From assembly GCF_902459465.1 (NCBI RefSeq), contig NC_047062.1, positions 23,317,919 to 23,381,918 on the forward strand: a stretch of DNA of 64,000 nt. Direction: 5' to 3'. This stretch comes from Asterias rubens. Its lineage: Eukaryota > Echinodermata > Asteroidea > Forcipulatida > Asteriidae. Shown piece after piece: positions 1 to 11,527 of this stretch (position 1 is the stretch's first letter; every line of letters starts with the position of its first letter). Below the pieces are notes generated by a model, which was given only the letters and a program-made list of their open reading frames with translations, was not told the origin of the DNA and searched no databases. The position numbers and the translations under genes are program-made.

Positions 1-401
1 GTAGGCAATCGCCTTCTTTGTCTCCGTGAAGTATCAGGGCTGTATGTGCACAGCCGCAATCGTGGGTACACATTTCGTGTCCATTTTGTGAACAACAGTT
101 AGAAAACCACTGATGTAGCAGTACTCTCGATGTTATTTATTTATAAATTAACAATCGCAGTGTCAATGGTGAATAAACGGGTTTGAGTTTGTCGAATACA
201 AGATTTGCAAAGAGTTACTCAACATTTATCCAAGGATAAAGCAATAAAGGTTAAGTGTCTTGCCTAAGGAAATAAGTAACTGGAACCTCATTTTATAGAG
301 CTTATTTATGTTGCCTTCAGTTCATTTATGGTTTCCCCACCATGAAAAGTGTCAAAATCTATAATTTGTTTCCCCTTCTTTTACATCCACTTACAAAAAA
401 G
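1..401. other. SELENON intron sequence with a dispersed repeat fragment
   Basis: This is intron between an unseen upstream exon and the exon at 402. The first 50 bases resemble 13115-13160 (shared core GGCAATCGCCTTC, then GAAGTATCAGG), so the window opens inside a dispersed repeat. Nothing else is recognised. Confidence 0.5.
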
Positions 402-3400
402 ACATGGAGTGGATGACCGGCCCTGTGGAGAACGAGAACATGGAGGTGGACATTGGTCACATGCCTCAGATGGAACTGACCGTCCCGTCCCCGTCCAGCC
501 ACATCGCCATGTATGGGGAGAACGGAGAGGTCCTACAGGAGGCCAAGCCACCAGTCCGAGACTTGGAGAATAACAAGATCACATGGAATAGTCAGATCTC
601 CATGGAAGAAGCAGTCAGGATACTAGAGCTGCATTTTTATCCATTCAAATCGGTAAGTTGGGAATTGGTCGACTCTGTAGATCAAATATATAGTCTAGGA
701 CAGATGTATATGTAGATACTGTATGTCATTCTAAAACTAAATTGTGTGAATTATTTAACAGTTTTATTTATGCTATGCCACTATCCAATAACGAAGGAAA
801 TATGAATGTTTGTTTTTCTTCATTTAACGTGTTTAGAAAGGCACTGATTTTTGTGAGTAAACTCATGTTAGATGTTAGATGAAAAATATACAGTGTTACT
901 TAGGTTTATCAAAATATTTCCAAGGTAGGATATCATTGTTTTGTGACAAACTGCACCCCTCCAAAATAAATTATTTTTGCCATATTTTGATATCTTAGGT
1001 GCCTTATTTGCCCTTCACTGAAGCATTTCAGCGGGCAGCAGCAGAGGAGAAATTGGTGCATTCCATTTTACTCTGGGGATCACTGGACGACCAATCCTGC
1101 TGAGGTGAGATTCTTAATTTGGAAACCCCCTCTTTTGGTATCTTCATTTGATGCATTGAATGTTCTTAATATAATGCCCAATTACTTTTGATTGGTCTTA
1201 TCAGAAAGTAGAGACTCAAAGCTTAGTTGATTGAAATGAAAACTAACTCTCAAGCATTTTTATCTCACCTGACGCATGGACAGGCCCCAATATCATGCCT
1301 CTGCTTACTGCAAGCAAAGAATCAGGGCTTATGGAAGCAGGGACATCCTTGCTTACGTCAAGCATATTTCACGGGTCAGCAGGGAATTTCTGCTTGTGCG
1401 TGTGCATACTCCCTGTTAGGCTTTCTTCACTTACACAGCTAGCACAGAAATTTGGCGCTTACACAGTAAGCAAAGAATGAAAATCGTGAACGCAGAGCCA
1501 TGGAATTGGGCCTATTTTAAAAGAGATTCGAAGCTTGGCCTATTGAAATGAAATCTCACACATGTCAGGTGTGTTAAGAAGCCTTCCAAGAGGCTGATTA
1601 CCAAATTGCAGTCCTCATTTTCTGCCTCTTTATAAGCTGGTCAAAGCCATCTCAACTCAATGGAACTGAACCCGCTCATTGGTTTTAATGGATGCAGAGA
1701 GATTTTTGCAGAAACTGTACCAACATGTGAATAATTTGTTTCCTTAACTGTTTCAATTTGCTCGCCAGGTTCGGGGCGGACTCTTCGAGAGACGGCTCTC
1801 GAGAGTTCGCCCGTTACTCAGCTGCTGGACCAACACTTTGTCAGTAGCTGGTCCCTCATTGCTGATCTTAAGACCTTCAAGGAGGACACTGACCCTGAGG
1901 TCTCCAAACTTGCCACTCTCTGTTTAGATAAATACACGTAAGTTAGAATCCATATCCATAGTATACTAATGCAAGTAACAGGTCTGTTTGTGTAAGAAAA
2001 ACTCCCAGGGGTTGATTTTACAAAGAGTTAGGACTAGTCCTGACTTATGACTTGTCCTAGCAGATATTTACAAACTTAAGGCTCTTCCTAAGTTAGGACG
2101 AGTAACTCGTCCTAATTCGAGATAAGACTAGCCTTAACTCTTTGGCAAATCCACCCCAGGTGTCGGTATAGATCGGGCTGCGAATCTTCGTACAGCCTTT
2201 TTTTTCGGTCCGGTGATCATACTAAGGAAATGAATAATATCAGAAATGTACAACTCATATACAAAAGTATATGTGTTATCAGGAAATAGCATTATTATCA
2301 CTCTAGAAATACTATTGATTTTGGGATGCACTAAGGCAGCACCATAAGCCTTTTTGAGATATGGCGGACACAATGCTACAACACTATAAGGTTTGGGTAA
2401 ATTTGTGCGCATACACCCAAACCAAATGGTACACTCACGTCCGCCATACCTCAGAAAGGCGTATACCTTTTAGACCATACATTGTACCTATCACAAACTT
2501 TGTCTTGTCTGGTTATGCCCCGCCATTTTCAATTCTCCTCTGACCGGTCTTTGTTTGTTGTTAATTTGATTCTCTGTTGGAATGGAAAGAAAATGAAAAA
2601 CGAAAATGAACACGTATCAGCTAGATCCATTTTGTTTGGTTAGAAAGACTTAGAGACAGTGGACACTATTGGTAATTGTCAAAGACCAGTCTTCTCACTT
2701 TGTGTATCTCAACATATGCATGAAATAACAAACCTGTGAAAATTTGAGCTTGATTGGTCGTCAGAGTTGCGAGATAACTATGAAAGAAAAAAACACCCTT
2801 GTCACACGAAGTTGTGTGCTTTCAGATGCTTGAGACCTCAAATTCTAAACTGGAGGTCTCGAAATCAAATTCGTGGACAATTACTTCTTTCTCGCAAACT
2901 ACGTCACTTCAGAGGGAGCCGTTTCTCACATTGTTTTATACTATCATCCTCTCCCCATAACTCACTACCAAGTGGGGTTTTATGCTGATAATTATTTTGA
3001 GTAATAGTGTCCACTGCCTTTAAAAAAAACTATTCTTCAAAGGCCAACAAACTACTTAGAATTCCATCAAACTAGGTATTTCTCTTTTAAAATTATGTCT
3101 ATTAATTTGAAGCATATAACTTTCTTGTATCTATAAAAGTTGCTTTTTAAAATGTCCTCATTTACAAGTGGGGTTGTGACACTGTTTATTTTTTTCCAGT
3201 TTTCCTGTGCAGATGATTATTTCATTACCCAATGGTACCGTAGTGCACAATGTCAATGCTAACGATCTACTTGACTTTAGTAATGAGTCGCCAACAATAT
3301 CACAGTAAGTTTGAATTTTTGTATTCATTACTACTCAACTTTCATGGGTTTTTTTTCCCAGTTGCTGGCGATACCTCTAAAACATGACCACCTTTTGAAT

Positions 3401-3907
3401 TATAATGTTCCCATGTTTGGTTTTATCATATACATCTTCATTTATATAGGATTAAAACAATCATACGGTTCCAAAAGTACTTTGCCTTTAAATGAATCCA
3501 TCTGCAACCTTTTATCCTCCTTTATTTACCATTTGTGGTTAAATTGTTGACAAGTTGTCCTGGAAGAGTTTTGAGAATGATCCCAATAGACCTTTATCAT
3601 GGTACAGCCGTCTTGAATTTCTCCCATTGATATCAGTATTACCAAACCGAGGCTAGCAGAAAAAATAGTCTGGTTCCTATTAGCATAATGATTACTAGCA
3701 CTCATTATTGTTATTCGATACAAGGAACATGACCAAGATGGAGGCAGCATGATACAGGTCTATAGCCTCAAGGATGAAAACTGTTGATGGTTAAAGACAT
3801 TTTCATATTGTTTGTCATTAATATCCAGGGTGTTTACTGACCCGCTTGTGACGGCATACATGAACTTTCTCCACGAAGGACTGAAAAAAGGAAAAAGTTT
3901 TCTCTAG
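402..3907 (+). CDS. SELENON: Selenoprotein N, C-terminal exons (5' end outside window)
   Basis: Selenoprotein N is an ER-membrane redox protein that acts with ER calcium handling (SERCA regulation) in animals. Coding exons seen: 402-652, 999-1104, 1769-1937, 3200-3304, 3829-3907; all have AG/GT borders and the phases join without a break. The conserved pieces are readable: MPQME in the first exon; [10 protein letters not shown] then [13 protein letters not shown] across exons 2/3, the redox centre Cys-Sec; SGRTLRET and ESSP directly after it; [17 protein letters not shown] in exon 4; and [12 protein letters not shown] at the C-terminus. The Sec codon is the TGA at 1101-1103, three bases before the end of its exon, and the following Gly codon is split by the intron. 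The stop is TAG at 3905-3907. The first exon seen enters in phase (two bases complete a codon begun upstream), so N-terminal exons lie left of the window. Identification is by recognised family motifs and is firm; exact borders are read by eye. Confidence 0.95.
1101..1103 (+). other. SELENON: Selenocysteine UGA codon of SELENON
   Basis: The codon is TGA in the frame Asp-Gln-Ser-Cys-[TGA]-Gly. It is in frame with the codons before it (exon 999-1104) and after it (exon from 1769), and both sides match selenoprotein N, whose active site is Ser-Cys-Sec-Gly. Reading it as a stop would discard the whole conserved C-terminal region, so it is decoded as Sec. Ordinary gene finders would end the protein here. 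Confidence 0.94.
2018..2158. repeat. Hairpin MITE, TTAGGACTAGTC family, copy 1
   Basis: The inverted ends read AAAGAGTTAGGACTAGTC on the left and GACTAG then CTTAACTCTTTGGCAAATCC on the right. The second copy at 57087-57229 has the same arms and length. It lies in a SELENON intron. Being short, self-complementary and non-coding, it is a non-autonomous element. Confidence 0.7.
2348..2462. repeat. Inverted-repeat element, ATATGGCGGACAC type
   Basis: The left arm GAGATATGGCGGACAC is answered by GTCCGCCATACCTCAGAAAG on the right, with inner sequences also pairing (GGTTTGGGT against ACCCAAACC). A diverged relative may be at about 32141-32255. It is in a SELENON intron. Confidence 0.55.
2651..3023 (+). 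repeat. MITE of the GGCAGTGGACAC family, copy 1
   Basis: About 370 bp with ends AGACAGTGGACACTATTGG and CCAATAGTGTCCACTGCCTT. An internal palindrome around GAGACCTCA/GAGGTCTCGA lies mid-element. Other copies are at 5166, 14091, 18267, 20976, 43412, 57231 and 63148. The open frames inside it recur in every copy because the DNA is repeated, and are not genes. Confidence 0.85.
3584..3764. repeat. MITE of the ATAGACCTTTATCA family, copy 1
   Basis: About 180 bp bounded by CAATAGACCTTTATCA and GATACAGGTCTATAG, in the last SELENON intron. A near-full copy is at 61091-61270 with the same interior. The elements at 36118-36274 and 37664-37824 share the ATAGACCTTA ends but have different interiors. Confidence 0.8.
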
Positions 3908-5165
3908 GATGCAACTCATTGTCCAAGAATGTTTGATAAGTATGGTGCCATTTTTATTTTTTTACGAAGAAGAACAAACAAGTTTTTTTTATATAGACTG
4001 ACTCTATTTTGATGCCAACTGTCATCGTTTAATATTTAACTTATTGAATACTTAACTCCTGAGGCAATCTAAATCTACATGTTGGAACCTTAATAAACCG
4101 ACAAAAACTTAAAACTTTGGATCTAAAAAGATCAATGCCAACCGTGATACATTTTTTGTAATTTGTTTATATTAACGGATTTTGGAGCAGTAAGGCTGGA
4201 TTGTGATGGCCAAGGAAACAAGTTTTCTTCTTAGTTTTTGCTTGTTTTCATTTCTGAAAGGCAATTATGTATCAGTTTTAATCTTATTGCTATCCACAAT
4301 GTTTTAACCCTACACTGATATTCAGTTCAAAGGCGTAACCAAACATTTTCACGTGGGAAGGGGGAGGGGGTGTAAGCTGGGGCAAATACATAATTTTGGT
4401 AGCTTTTTAATAAATTGATCCAATCATTAAAGTGCATGTTTTCATTCTCATATTTTTATTTTGGGGGATGGCAATTTTTCTTTGGGGAAAAAGGAAAACA
4501 ATAACATTACAAGCACAAACTGTGGATTATACCAATAATTTACATGTAATCAGGCAATTTATTTTACCCAGTTAACCCTTTAGTCCCTGCACCGCCCGAG
4601 TTTGCTGAAATCCAATTTCTCAAGATTCTTGCAGTAAATTACTGGAACCGTAGTTCAAATTTTAAAAGATAGCTTAATGTGTATGCACAATTTGAACCTT
4701 GATATTTGTATAAAAGTACAAGTTCTCATGGGAACAATAAATGCCTCTCGTTAAACGGCTACGGTAATTTTTATGGCGAATATTTTTGTGCACGGATAAA
4801 ATGGACACAACAGCTTTTGAAGGCTTTTGTCTGGCTCAATGCTCATACTGATTAGGCGGCTGGGCGGTACAGTGGCTAAATGGTTAAACTATTCCATACT
4901 TGCACTCTGAGCAGAATGAAACATGTCTTCTATTCTAAATTAAAGATTGACTCTATGTTCAGATTATTTTTTGAGATGCATTAATTTTCCAATACATGTA
5001 AAACGTCTCCCTGAAAGTGGGGAATCTTTAGCCATTTGCGTCATGCCTTGATGGTTAATTACAGTCATAAAAAAAAAAACGCTACCAGTCCAAGGCTGCG
5101 AGTCTCATCTTATCACAAAATGCTGCCATGCTGAGTGGGGTGATACACAATTATCTCGGCCATAG

Positions 5166-5539
5166 TTAAAGGGAAGGTACACGTTTAGGAATTGTCAAAA
5201 ACCAGTCTTCTGACTTGGTGTATCCCATCATAAGCATAAAATAACAAGTCTGTGAAAATTTGGGCTCAATCGGTCATCGAAGTTGCGAGAAAATGACGAA
5301 AGGAAAAAACACCCTTGTTGGACGATTGTGTGCTTTCAGATAGGAATAAAAGACTTCTAGCTAGAAGTCTTATATTATTTTAGTGAGAAATTACTTCTTC
5401 TCAAAAACTATGTTACTTTAGAGGGAGTTGTTTCCCACAATGTTTTATACTATCAACAGCTCTCCAATGCCCGTTACCAAGTCAGTTTTTAAGTTAATAT
5501 TTGTTTTGAGTAACTACCAAACATGTACCTCCCCTTTAA
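5166..5539 (+). repeat. MITE of the GGCAGTGGACAC family, diverged subfamily
   Basis: The ends are TTAAAGGGAAGGTACACG and CATGTACCTCCCCTTTAA, with the same interior plan as copy 1 (CCAGTCTTCTGACTTGGTGTA; ACACCCTTGTT; AGAGGGAG). The copy at 14091-14517 shares this variant end, so there are at least two subfamilies. Confidence 0.8.
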
Positions 5540-6063
5540 GTATGTATTAGCTTTACACGATTAAGGCCTTGCATAAGGCACTATATGCTTTATTTTTATT
5601 TTGCTTTATATAATTATTTAAAATATTACTAATCCACTGATTACTACTCATTAATTTTATTTTCTAAACTTCTACATACTTTATTTCAACACAATAATGG
5701 TATGAATTATTCAAACGTTTCAAGCAGAATTTGTTTGCACACAAAAATTATGCGTTGTGAGGCCTTGCCTTGCATGTTAATTTCACATAAGTGACACCGA
5801 ATGTGGCGACTTGTATTAATGAAGACTTGGTCATAAACCACACTATGTGCTTGGCCTTGTTGGATGGGTTTACACTGTGCCGAAGGGTGTTTCTTTTGTG
5901 AAATTGGCAGACGGTATGATACATAAGTAGCTATGGCAAGACCTACCAATGGTGTGTCACAAAGTCATTCCTTTTTATTCCGATCTGCACACCATATTCA
6001 ACTGGTGAATATTTCATTAAATTTGGAACCGGGCTCGATTTCACAAAGCACTAAGATTCATCT

Positions 6064-6440
6064 TAAAGGGTTTTTTTTTTTTGTAGGACTAAAAACACAA
6101 TGTCCACAGATTTGTATTAAACTTACACCGTTTGATGATAATGATAGTAGAAAACTTCCCTGAAAATATTACTTGCCTAGGTGCTGTAATTTTTGAGAAA
6201 TGAGTAAAACAATGTCAAGAAAATAGTTTTTGACTCAGTGATCATGAGACAAAAATTATTTTAGCATGTAAAAGCGTATTTTCATGACATTGTTTTACTC
6301 ATTTCTCAAAAACTACAGGACCTCAGCAAGTGATATTTTCAGGAAAGCTTCCTACTATCATTATCATCAAACGGTGTAAGTTTAATGTAAATCTGTGGAC
6401 GTTGTGTTTTGTGTTACAAAAAGTACCCAAATCCTTTAAA
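6064..6440. repeat. Long hairpin element with about 160-bp arms
   Basis: The left arm (about 6064-6225) and right arm (about 6265-6440) are reverse complements over most of their length, for example TTACACCGTTTGATGATAAT against ATTATCATCAAACGGTGTAA. Both ends begin with TTAAAGG, so the target may be TTAA-like. It has no coding potential and would fold into a long imperfect hairpin RNA if transcribed. Confidence 0.8.
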
Positions 6441-7521
6441 TTTGAGTTTCCATTAATACCAAAGTGATTTGTATTGTGCATGAGTCCAAATTTGATTAGC
6501 ATTTAAGATTGAATCACACTTAAGATCAATCTTAATGTGAAATTTGCCCATGTTTCTCCAATACATAAAAAAAATAATAATAAATAAAATAAAAGATGGT
6601 TTACGTTCAGTTATAAACTTTGTTTTATAATCCATTGTCTTCTGTTTTGTAAAAATCATGGGACAAACAAGTACACTGAAATACTCAGTATTTATTCGGA
6701 CAGTTGATACAGACTTAGAGTTTATAAAAGTAGGACCTTCCACCTTGTTTTTTTTCTATCATTGCCAATCGTGTATGAGTGCTTTGAGATTTTGTTTTTG
6801 ACGTTTTACTTGTATCCTAAACAGCAATTCATTGTGTGTTTTCTACATAAATGACATAATTATAAAAGAATAATAAAGAAGGCACTTTCGTGTGACAACT
6901 AAATTTGTTTTAATTCTCAAAGTGCATGATGTGTAGGTGGCCAGACGTTGACCCAATTATGTAAGCAGACATTCGTAGTCTGCTGCGCACTCGGTGCAAT
7001 TTCAAATCTGCAGTGCTTAGTAAAAATTAATTTTTTATTCAACAGAGATACAGCAACTTGGGTTGATATATTGTGTGTGCTGAGCTAAATATCCACCTTG
7101 CTTAGCAGCTCTATGGAGTTGCCAAAGCTGTAGTATAAAGGGCTGATCGTTGGAGACACTCGTTTTTTTAATGTTTTTTTTTACCAGACTCCAAACATAC
7201 CTTAGTAAGTTTCAATAACTGTTTTGGAAAAGAAAAAACATCTAACCAACCCGTGAAAATTAAACCAAGTTTGGTGTTCCCGTTTTTAGTAATTTATATA
7301 AATAGTCAGTGATTTTGTGCAAATTCGTGTATAAACTGAACATGCAAACTTATTGTGGTTGCCGCGTAATCAAAATAAGTAAAGGCGAGTTTTGGGTCTT
7401 CAAATGCTATTTTATCGACCTTTGCATAGGAGTGGTGACAGTGATTGTATGATGAGAGTTTAGTTAAACCCGGTGTATTTCAAGACAACTATTAACATTT
7501 ATTATTACAGGGGCGTACATT

Positions 7522-8992
7522 TTATGGTTCATTCAGTGCAAGGCCACAGAATGTGAAACTTCCTTTCACATCGCCATAAAAACCGAACCCAAAATAGTTA
7601 ACAGAAATCGGTTGGTGGTCTTCGAAGCTTAAAAAGGCATCCGTGTCTGAACCTTTACCGATGGACACGATCAAGCTTTCCCGCCCGTGGGTGTAATTAG
7701 TTCCCGGAGCTGCGCTCACCCAAAAATCTTTGTATAAAGTACCCTCGTCCAACCAACCTAATGAGTTGTGAACCCACCGAACGATCTCAGTTTGCTTGCC
7801 CCTTCGTATTGCAGATTTGGTGTCATACCATCCTCCTACTACTATCTCATACATTACCCCGTCCGTGTCCTGGTTCCGCTCCGAAAGTGAGATGTGTACG
7901 TCGTATTTGGCTCGGGCTGAGAATTTGAAACGAACCTCGCCATCTGCAGATTTGGGGAGCGCTGCAAACTTGTAGTTGTAATGGTACCCAGTGGTGTTGA
8001 AACTCACACATGCTGCTGGAATTAATAAGAAGTATGTTTTACCAATTTCAAGATGAATCAAGCACACTAGACACGTGCCTATCGTGGCCGCATTTTGGGT
8101 GTCAAGGTTGACTTGAACGCGTGCCTTTTCTTGTACGCCATTTGGGTGTCCGCCATTTTGAATATTTGCAATGGACGCAAATGAATCGAATCCCATAATG
8201 GCGGAGATTGTTTACGCGCATTGTGCGGATATGCGTTCACATGTGTTGCACCCATGCGGGTCAATCCCAGTGATCCGAATTTGAGATCAGTGATTAATTC
8301 CTGGCTCTTTTCGAAACCACTACAGGACCATGATCCTTGCATACAAAAACATCGGAAGTGGGCCGAGAAATAACTTTCTATAAAGGTGGATAATGATATC
8401 AAGCTACAGGATTAAGTTCCTGGTTGCCTAGCCTTGATAAGGGCATCTCAAAGCGCGTACTATGTGTAGACTGACCTCATTGAGATCAGTGGTATTATAT
8501 GCCCCTATTTACCGGTTTGTGATCTGTGATATCCCCTCAGCGTCACTGGACAAGATTTTACACGGGACACTAAATACAATTGTTGTCTTTTCACACGAGG
8601 TAGGTCTACAGTTCGTACAAATTTAAACAACCTTGCTACAATTTTAGCATTGGACCCTTGCTAAATTTATACTCTAGTGTGAAAGGGTTAGGCGTAGGGG
8701 TGGGGTGTAGAAATATTATTAATCTTACGGAGATGTTCTGCATCCGTGGCGTGGCAGTTCAACAGATGAGCCATCTCGTCCGCATCTTCGGTCATGACCA
8801 GCCTGTTGAAATATAACGGCCTGCTGTGACCGTTGTGCGGCCCAGCAGCGATCATATTGACACCCCCAAGTCGTATTTTTGTGCAGCTACACGGTTCGCT
8901 CTCCCTCAGGACAAATCTCATTCTTCCAGTCTGGTCTGGCTCGTTGCCTATTAAGCACACCTTGGCAACAACCTCACTACACATCCACAGCC
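7522..8992 (-). CDS. Methyltransf_FA-domain protein, 3' exons (5' end unresolved)
   Basis: Two exons are supported on the minus strand: 8992-8729 and 8012-7522 (stop TAA at 7524-7522). The first has a strong pyrimidine-rich acceptor and a GTAAG donor; the second starts after TTCCAGCAG; their phases fit (C + CA gives Pro). The last exon encodes a Methyltransf_FA-type domain (farnesoic acid O-methyltransferase-like): YDVHISLSE, then YEIVVGGWYDTKSAIRR, FWVSAAPG, DAFLSFED and the ending VNYFGFGFYGDVKGSFTFC. In animals this domain is usually a module of extracellular or lectin-like proteins and methyltransferase activity should not be assumed. The upstream exon carries several Cys (CSEVVAKVC, CSC, LLNC) and might be netrin-like (NTR), but that is weak. 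I found no signal peptide or start codon, so more exons probably lie between 9000 and 11500. The exon join is inferred from phase only. Confidence 0.65.
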
Positions 8993-11527
8993 CTGTGTGA
9001 CAGAAACAGAGTGGCCCTTTCACGTTCTTTCCGAGTGGTGTCACTTTCACTCTTTTGAGATTGAAAGTTAATCTGTGTCACTATTTTTGTAAGTGAACTT
9101 CTCTCCAAATTGAGTTGAAAGTGGGCCTACCCGTCTTTCACTCTGTGCGTCATATGGCTCTTTGCAAAAGTGTTATGGTGGACAAAACTAGTGGTTTTCA
9201 CTCTTTTTACAAGAGATTGACAGAGAAGTATTTAAATGTATACATTTGGTTTCTTATAGCCCCATAAGGGCCCAATTTCGCAGAAAATATTGCTTAAAAG
9301 TTTCGTGCTCAGCAAAAATAGTCAGGTCACCAGTCTCAAATAGTACATATGCCATAGTACTTTAGCTGGTAATCTTATTCTGGTAAGTATCACTTGGTAT
9401 CGCTAAGGCTATTTTGCAGACCTAAAAAATTGTACATCTACTTTCTAGTGCTTCTCCCAAAGTCCCAAAATCGACTACATATCCATATGCGGTATATAGA
9501 AAGAAGTCTTCCGAAATCCGAAAAAGAAATAAAAAGCAAGAAAAGTTCTCCAAAGAACATAATCTACCCAGCAAGTAGATACACATAATGGTGACCGCTA
9601 CGCCAAACAGATATTGATATCAACCTTCCGTGCAATGCATCAAATCCATAGGTCAAGATTTCAATATTGGTTTTGATTTTAGTCTTAGAATGTGCATTGA
9701 ATTCCTTTTTTAAACACGAAAATGTATCAAAATAACTAAAATTGAAAGAAACTGGAACTACAGAAAGTCACATACCAATTGCAGTGAAATAAAGCACGAT
9801 AAACTGTCCATGGCGTGTGTTGTTCAAGCTATTCGTCATGGTTCCATTGCAATCTCTCAGCATTATTCCTCCGTTATAAATGCCGTTCACAATAAATCAG
9901 TCATTAGGCGCGAAAAAACTTCAAATTTTGAGGTGAATCTTCGCATTGCAGACTCACTTCCAAACAGTGGTGAAAAAACCCTCTGCTTTCACAAACCAAG
10001 ATAACTGTGCTGGTTTATTATTATGCGTTGTATGATTCTGATTGGAAGTACCTAGGCCGTTTATCATAAGTTGCCAAAACCACATCATTATTTTTTGGTA
10101 TATAATGCGCATTTGAAATCGTCCAGGCGAACAGCTCACGCGTGTGAATTAATTTAGAAAGCAATACCAGGCGTTTTTTTTATTATTAAGCCATGCGAAA
10201 TCAATAATTCAGTATTTAGCAAAGCATAGGGCCTACGCCATGCTTGACGTCACCATTCTAACCCAAAATAAAGCCATCGGCGCAGCCATTTTGTAGGAGG
10301 ATCGAGTGGCTGGTAGCCCCCCCCCCCTTACTGGTGGTGGCGTGACGTGCGCCGATGGCCTCATTTTGGGTTAGAATGGTGACGTCATGCATGAAGGGAG
10401 CCGATTTGCCAAATATAATGTGAGTCTTTGACAGATTGGTCACTTTGGCGAACCAGCCACGGTATTTTGACCTGCCTTGATAACAATCTGCGTTTCGTCG
10501 CAGGCAATCAGCATCGGCCTCGAAGGAAAATTGTATACGCATGATGTTTTAACGAAGTGCACGTTACAGCAACACGACGAGGAAGAGGAGATTAGGGCTC
10601 AATATATAGACCTGTCGATCAAGGTATATTACCATGGCCAATTGATTTTACCAATAGCTCTGTGTCCGTGTGACCGTTTGACGATAGACCCTTTTTAATG
10701 CATCCAGGCCTACTTATAGTTCAGAGCAGCTTACTCGATTTTAATATAGGTCACTTTAAAAAATAGTGTTTATATTACTCGTATATCTAAGAAGCGCATC
10801 AGATTGGGAGGAGGGGGGGGGTCAGTATGGGTCACGGAATGAAACGCATAGACAATAATATTTATCAATGCATGACATCCACTTGCTGTTGGCAAATAAT
10901 TTATTATACAAGCACTGTAGGCTACAGAGTAGATAAAAACACATGTGAAGAACGAACAATTTGGGTCGGAGTGCGTGACCATATATTCGAAATCGTAAGT
11001 TTGTTAGAGGAAAGTCTGTTCCATTTAGGCAGGGGGATTGGAAAATGGGTCTGATATGATGCCTGCCTCAAGCATACATTTTATAATGAGAGTCAGACTA
11101 AGTTCATCGACGTTAAGAAATGATGAACACAAAATATTGGATAAGAATAATTCAATCATTTCCCAGATCAAGCCTTTTGTATAGACGATTATAAAGGTCA
11201 ACACACGGGGGAGTTATAAGCATCATCTTATAATGCGCGAATTTGGAAAATAGAGCAGATGGACCAATGAGAACCGATTGTGTTTAATCTTTTCAGATAT
11301 AGATACTCATAACAAAACAGTAAGTTATTGAAAAAAAACAAATTGTATTTTTTTCTTCTTCTGGTAAGTGGATCAAAGCCATTAACTTTTGGCCAATGGG
11401 ATCGAGTGTATGGAGTCCACAATCCTCACATAAAGCAATCGGGGTGAACACTTGAGGGCGCTGTGTTTAAAAACATTAAACCACTTTTGGGCAGCAGCCA
11501 ACCGACCAAGACACACGGCACGAAATC
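8993..11527. other. Spacer or 5' introns between the minus-strand gene and AP4M1
   Basis: The missing 5' exons of the Methyltransf_FA gene would fall here, but none is recognised. Contents: a dispersed repeat at about 9530-9600 (core AAGTAGATACACA, also near 16790-16850), a hairpin element at 10240-10395, a poly-C run at about 10318-10327, and a G-rich run at about 10809-10820. The right end must hold the AP4M1 promoter. Confidence 0.5.
10240..10395. repeat. Hairpin element carrying TGACGTCA motifs
   Basis: The left arm GACGTCACCATTCTAACCCA and right arm TGGGTTAGAATGGTGACGTC are perfect reverse complements, continuing inward with CCATCGGCGC/GCGCCGATGG. The outermost bases include CRE-type TGACGTCA palindromes. 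It is short and non-coding. Confidence 0.8.

Larger units (their letters stand above)
3908..7521. other. SELENON 3' UTR and convergent intergenic spacer
   Basis: The spacer lies between the SELENON stop and the 3' end of the minus-strand gene at 7522. A first AATAAA is at 4092-4097, with further AT-rich candidates after 4400. A SECIS element should lie in this 3' UTR, but I could not find a convincing AUGA...AA...GA core by eye. The remainder is repeats (5166-5539, 6064-6440, and a weak inverted pair at about 4572-4888) and unassigned AT-rich DNA. Confidence 0.6.

Noticed and set aside
2767..2988. Open frame of about 73 residues that recurs with similar sequence at 18432, 20992 (minus), 43518 and 63265
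   Set aside because: All lie inside copies of one MITE family. The similarity comes from repeated DNA; frames start and stop at different points and cross the inverted arms.
4203..4260. Possible SECIS element (GTGATGG ... AAACAAG ... CTTGTTT ... CTGA)
   Set aside because: The stem exists, but the spacing from the GTGA is wrong and the apical loop is T-rich without the required AA.
8079..8402. Minus-strand open frame of 107 residues
   Set aside because: It overlaps the acceptor side of the Methyltransf_FA exon in another frame and has no family motif.
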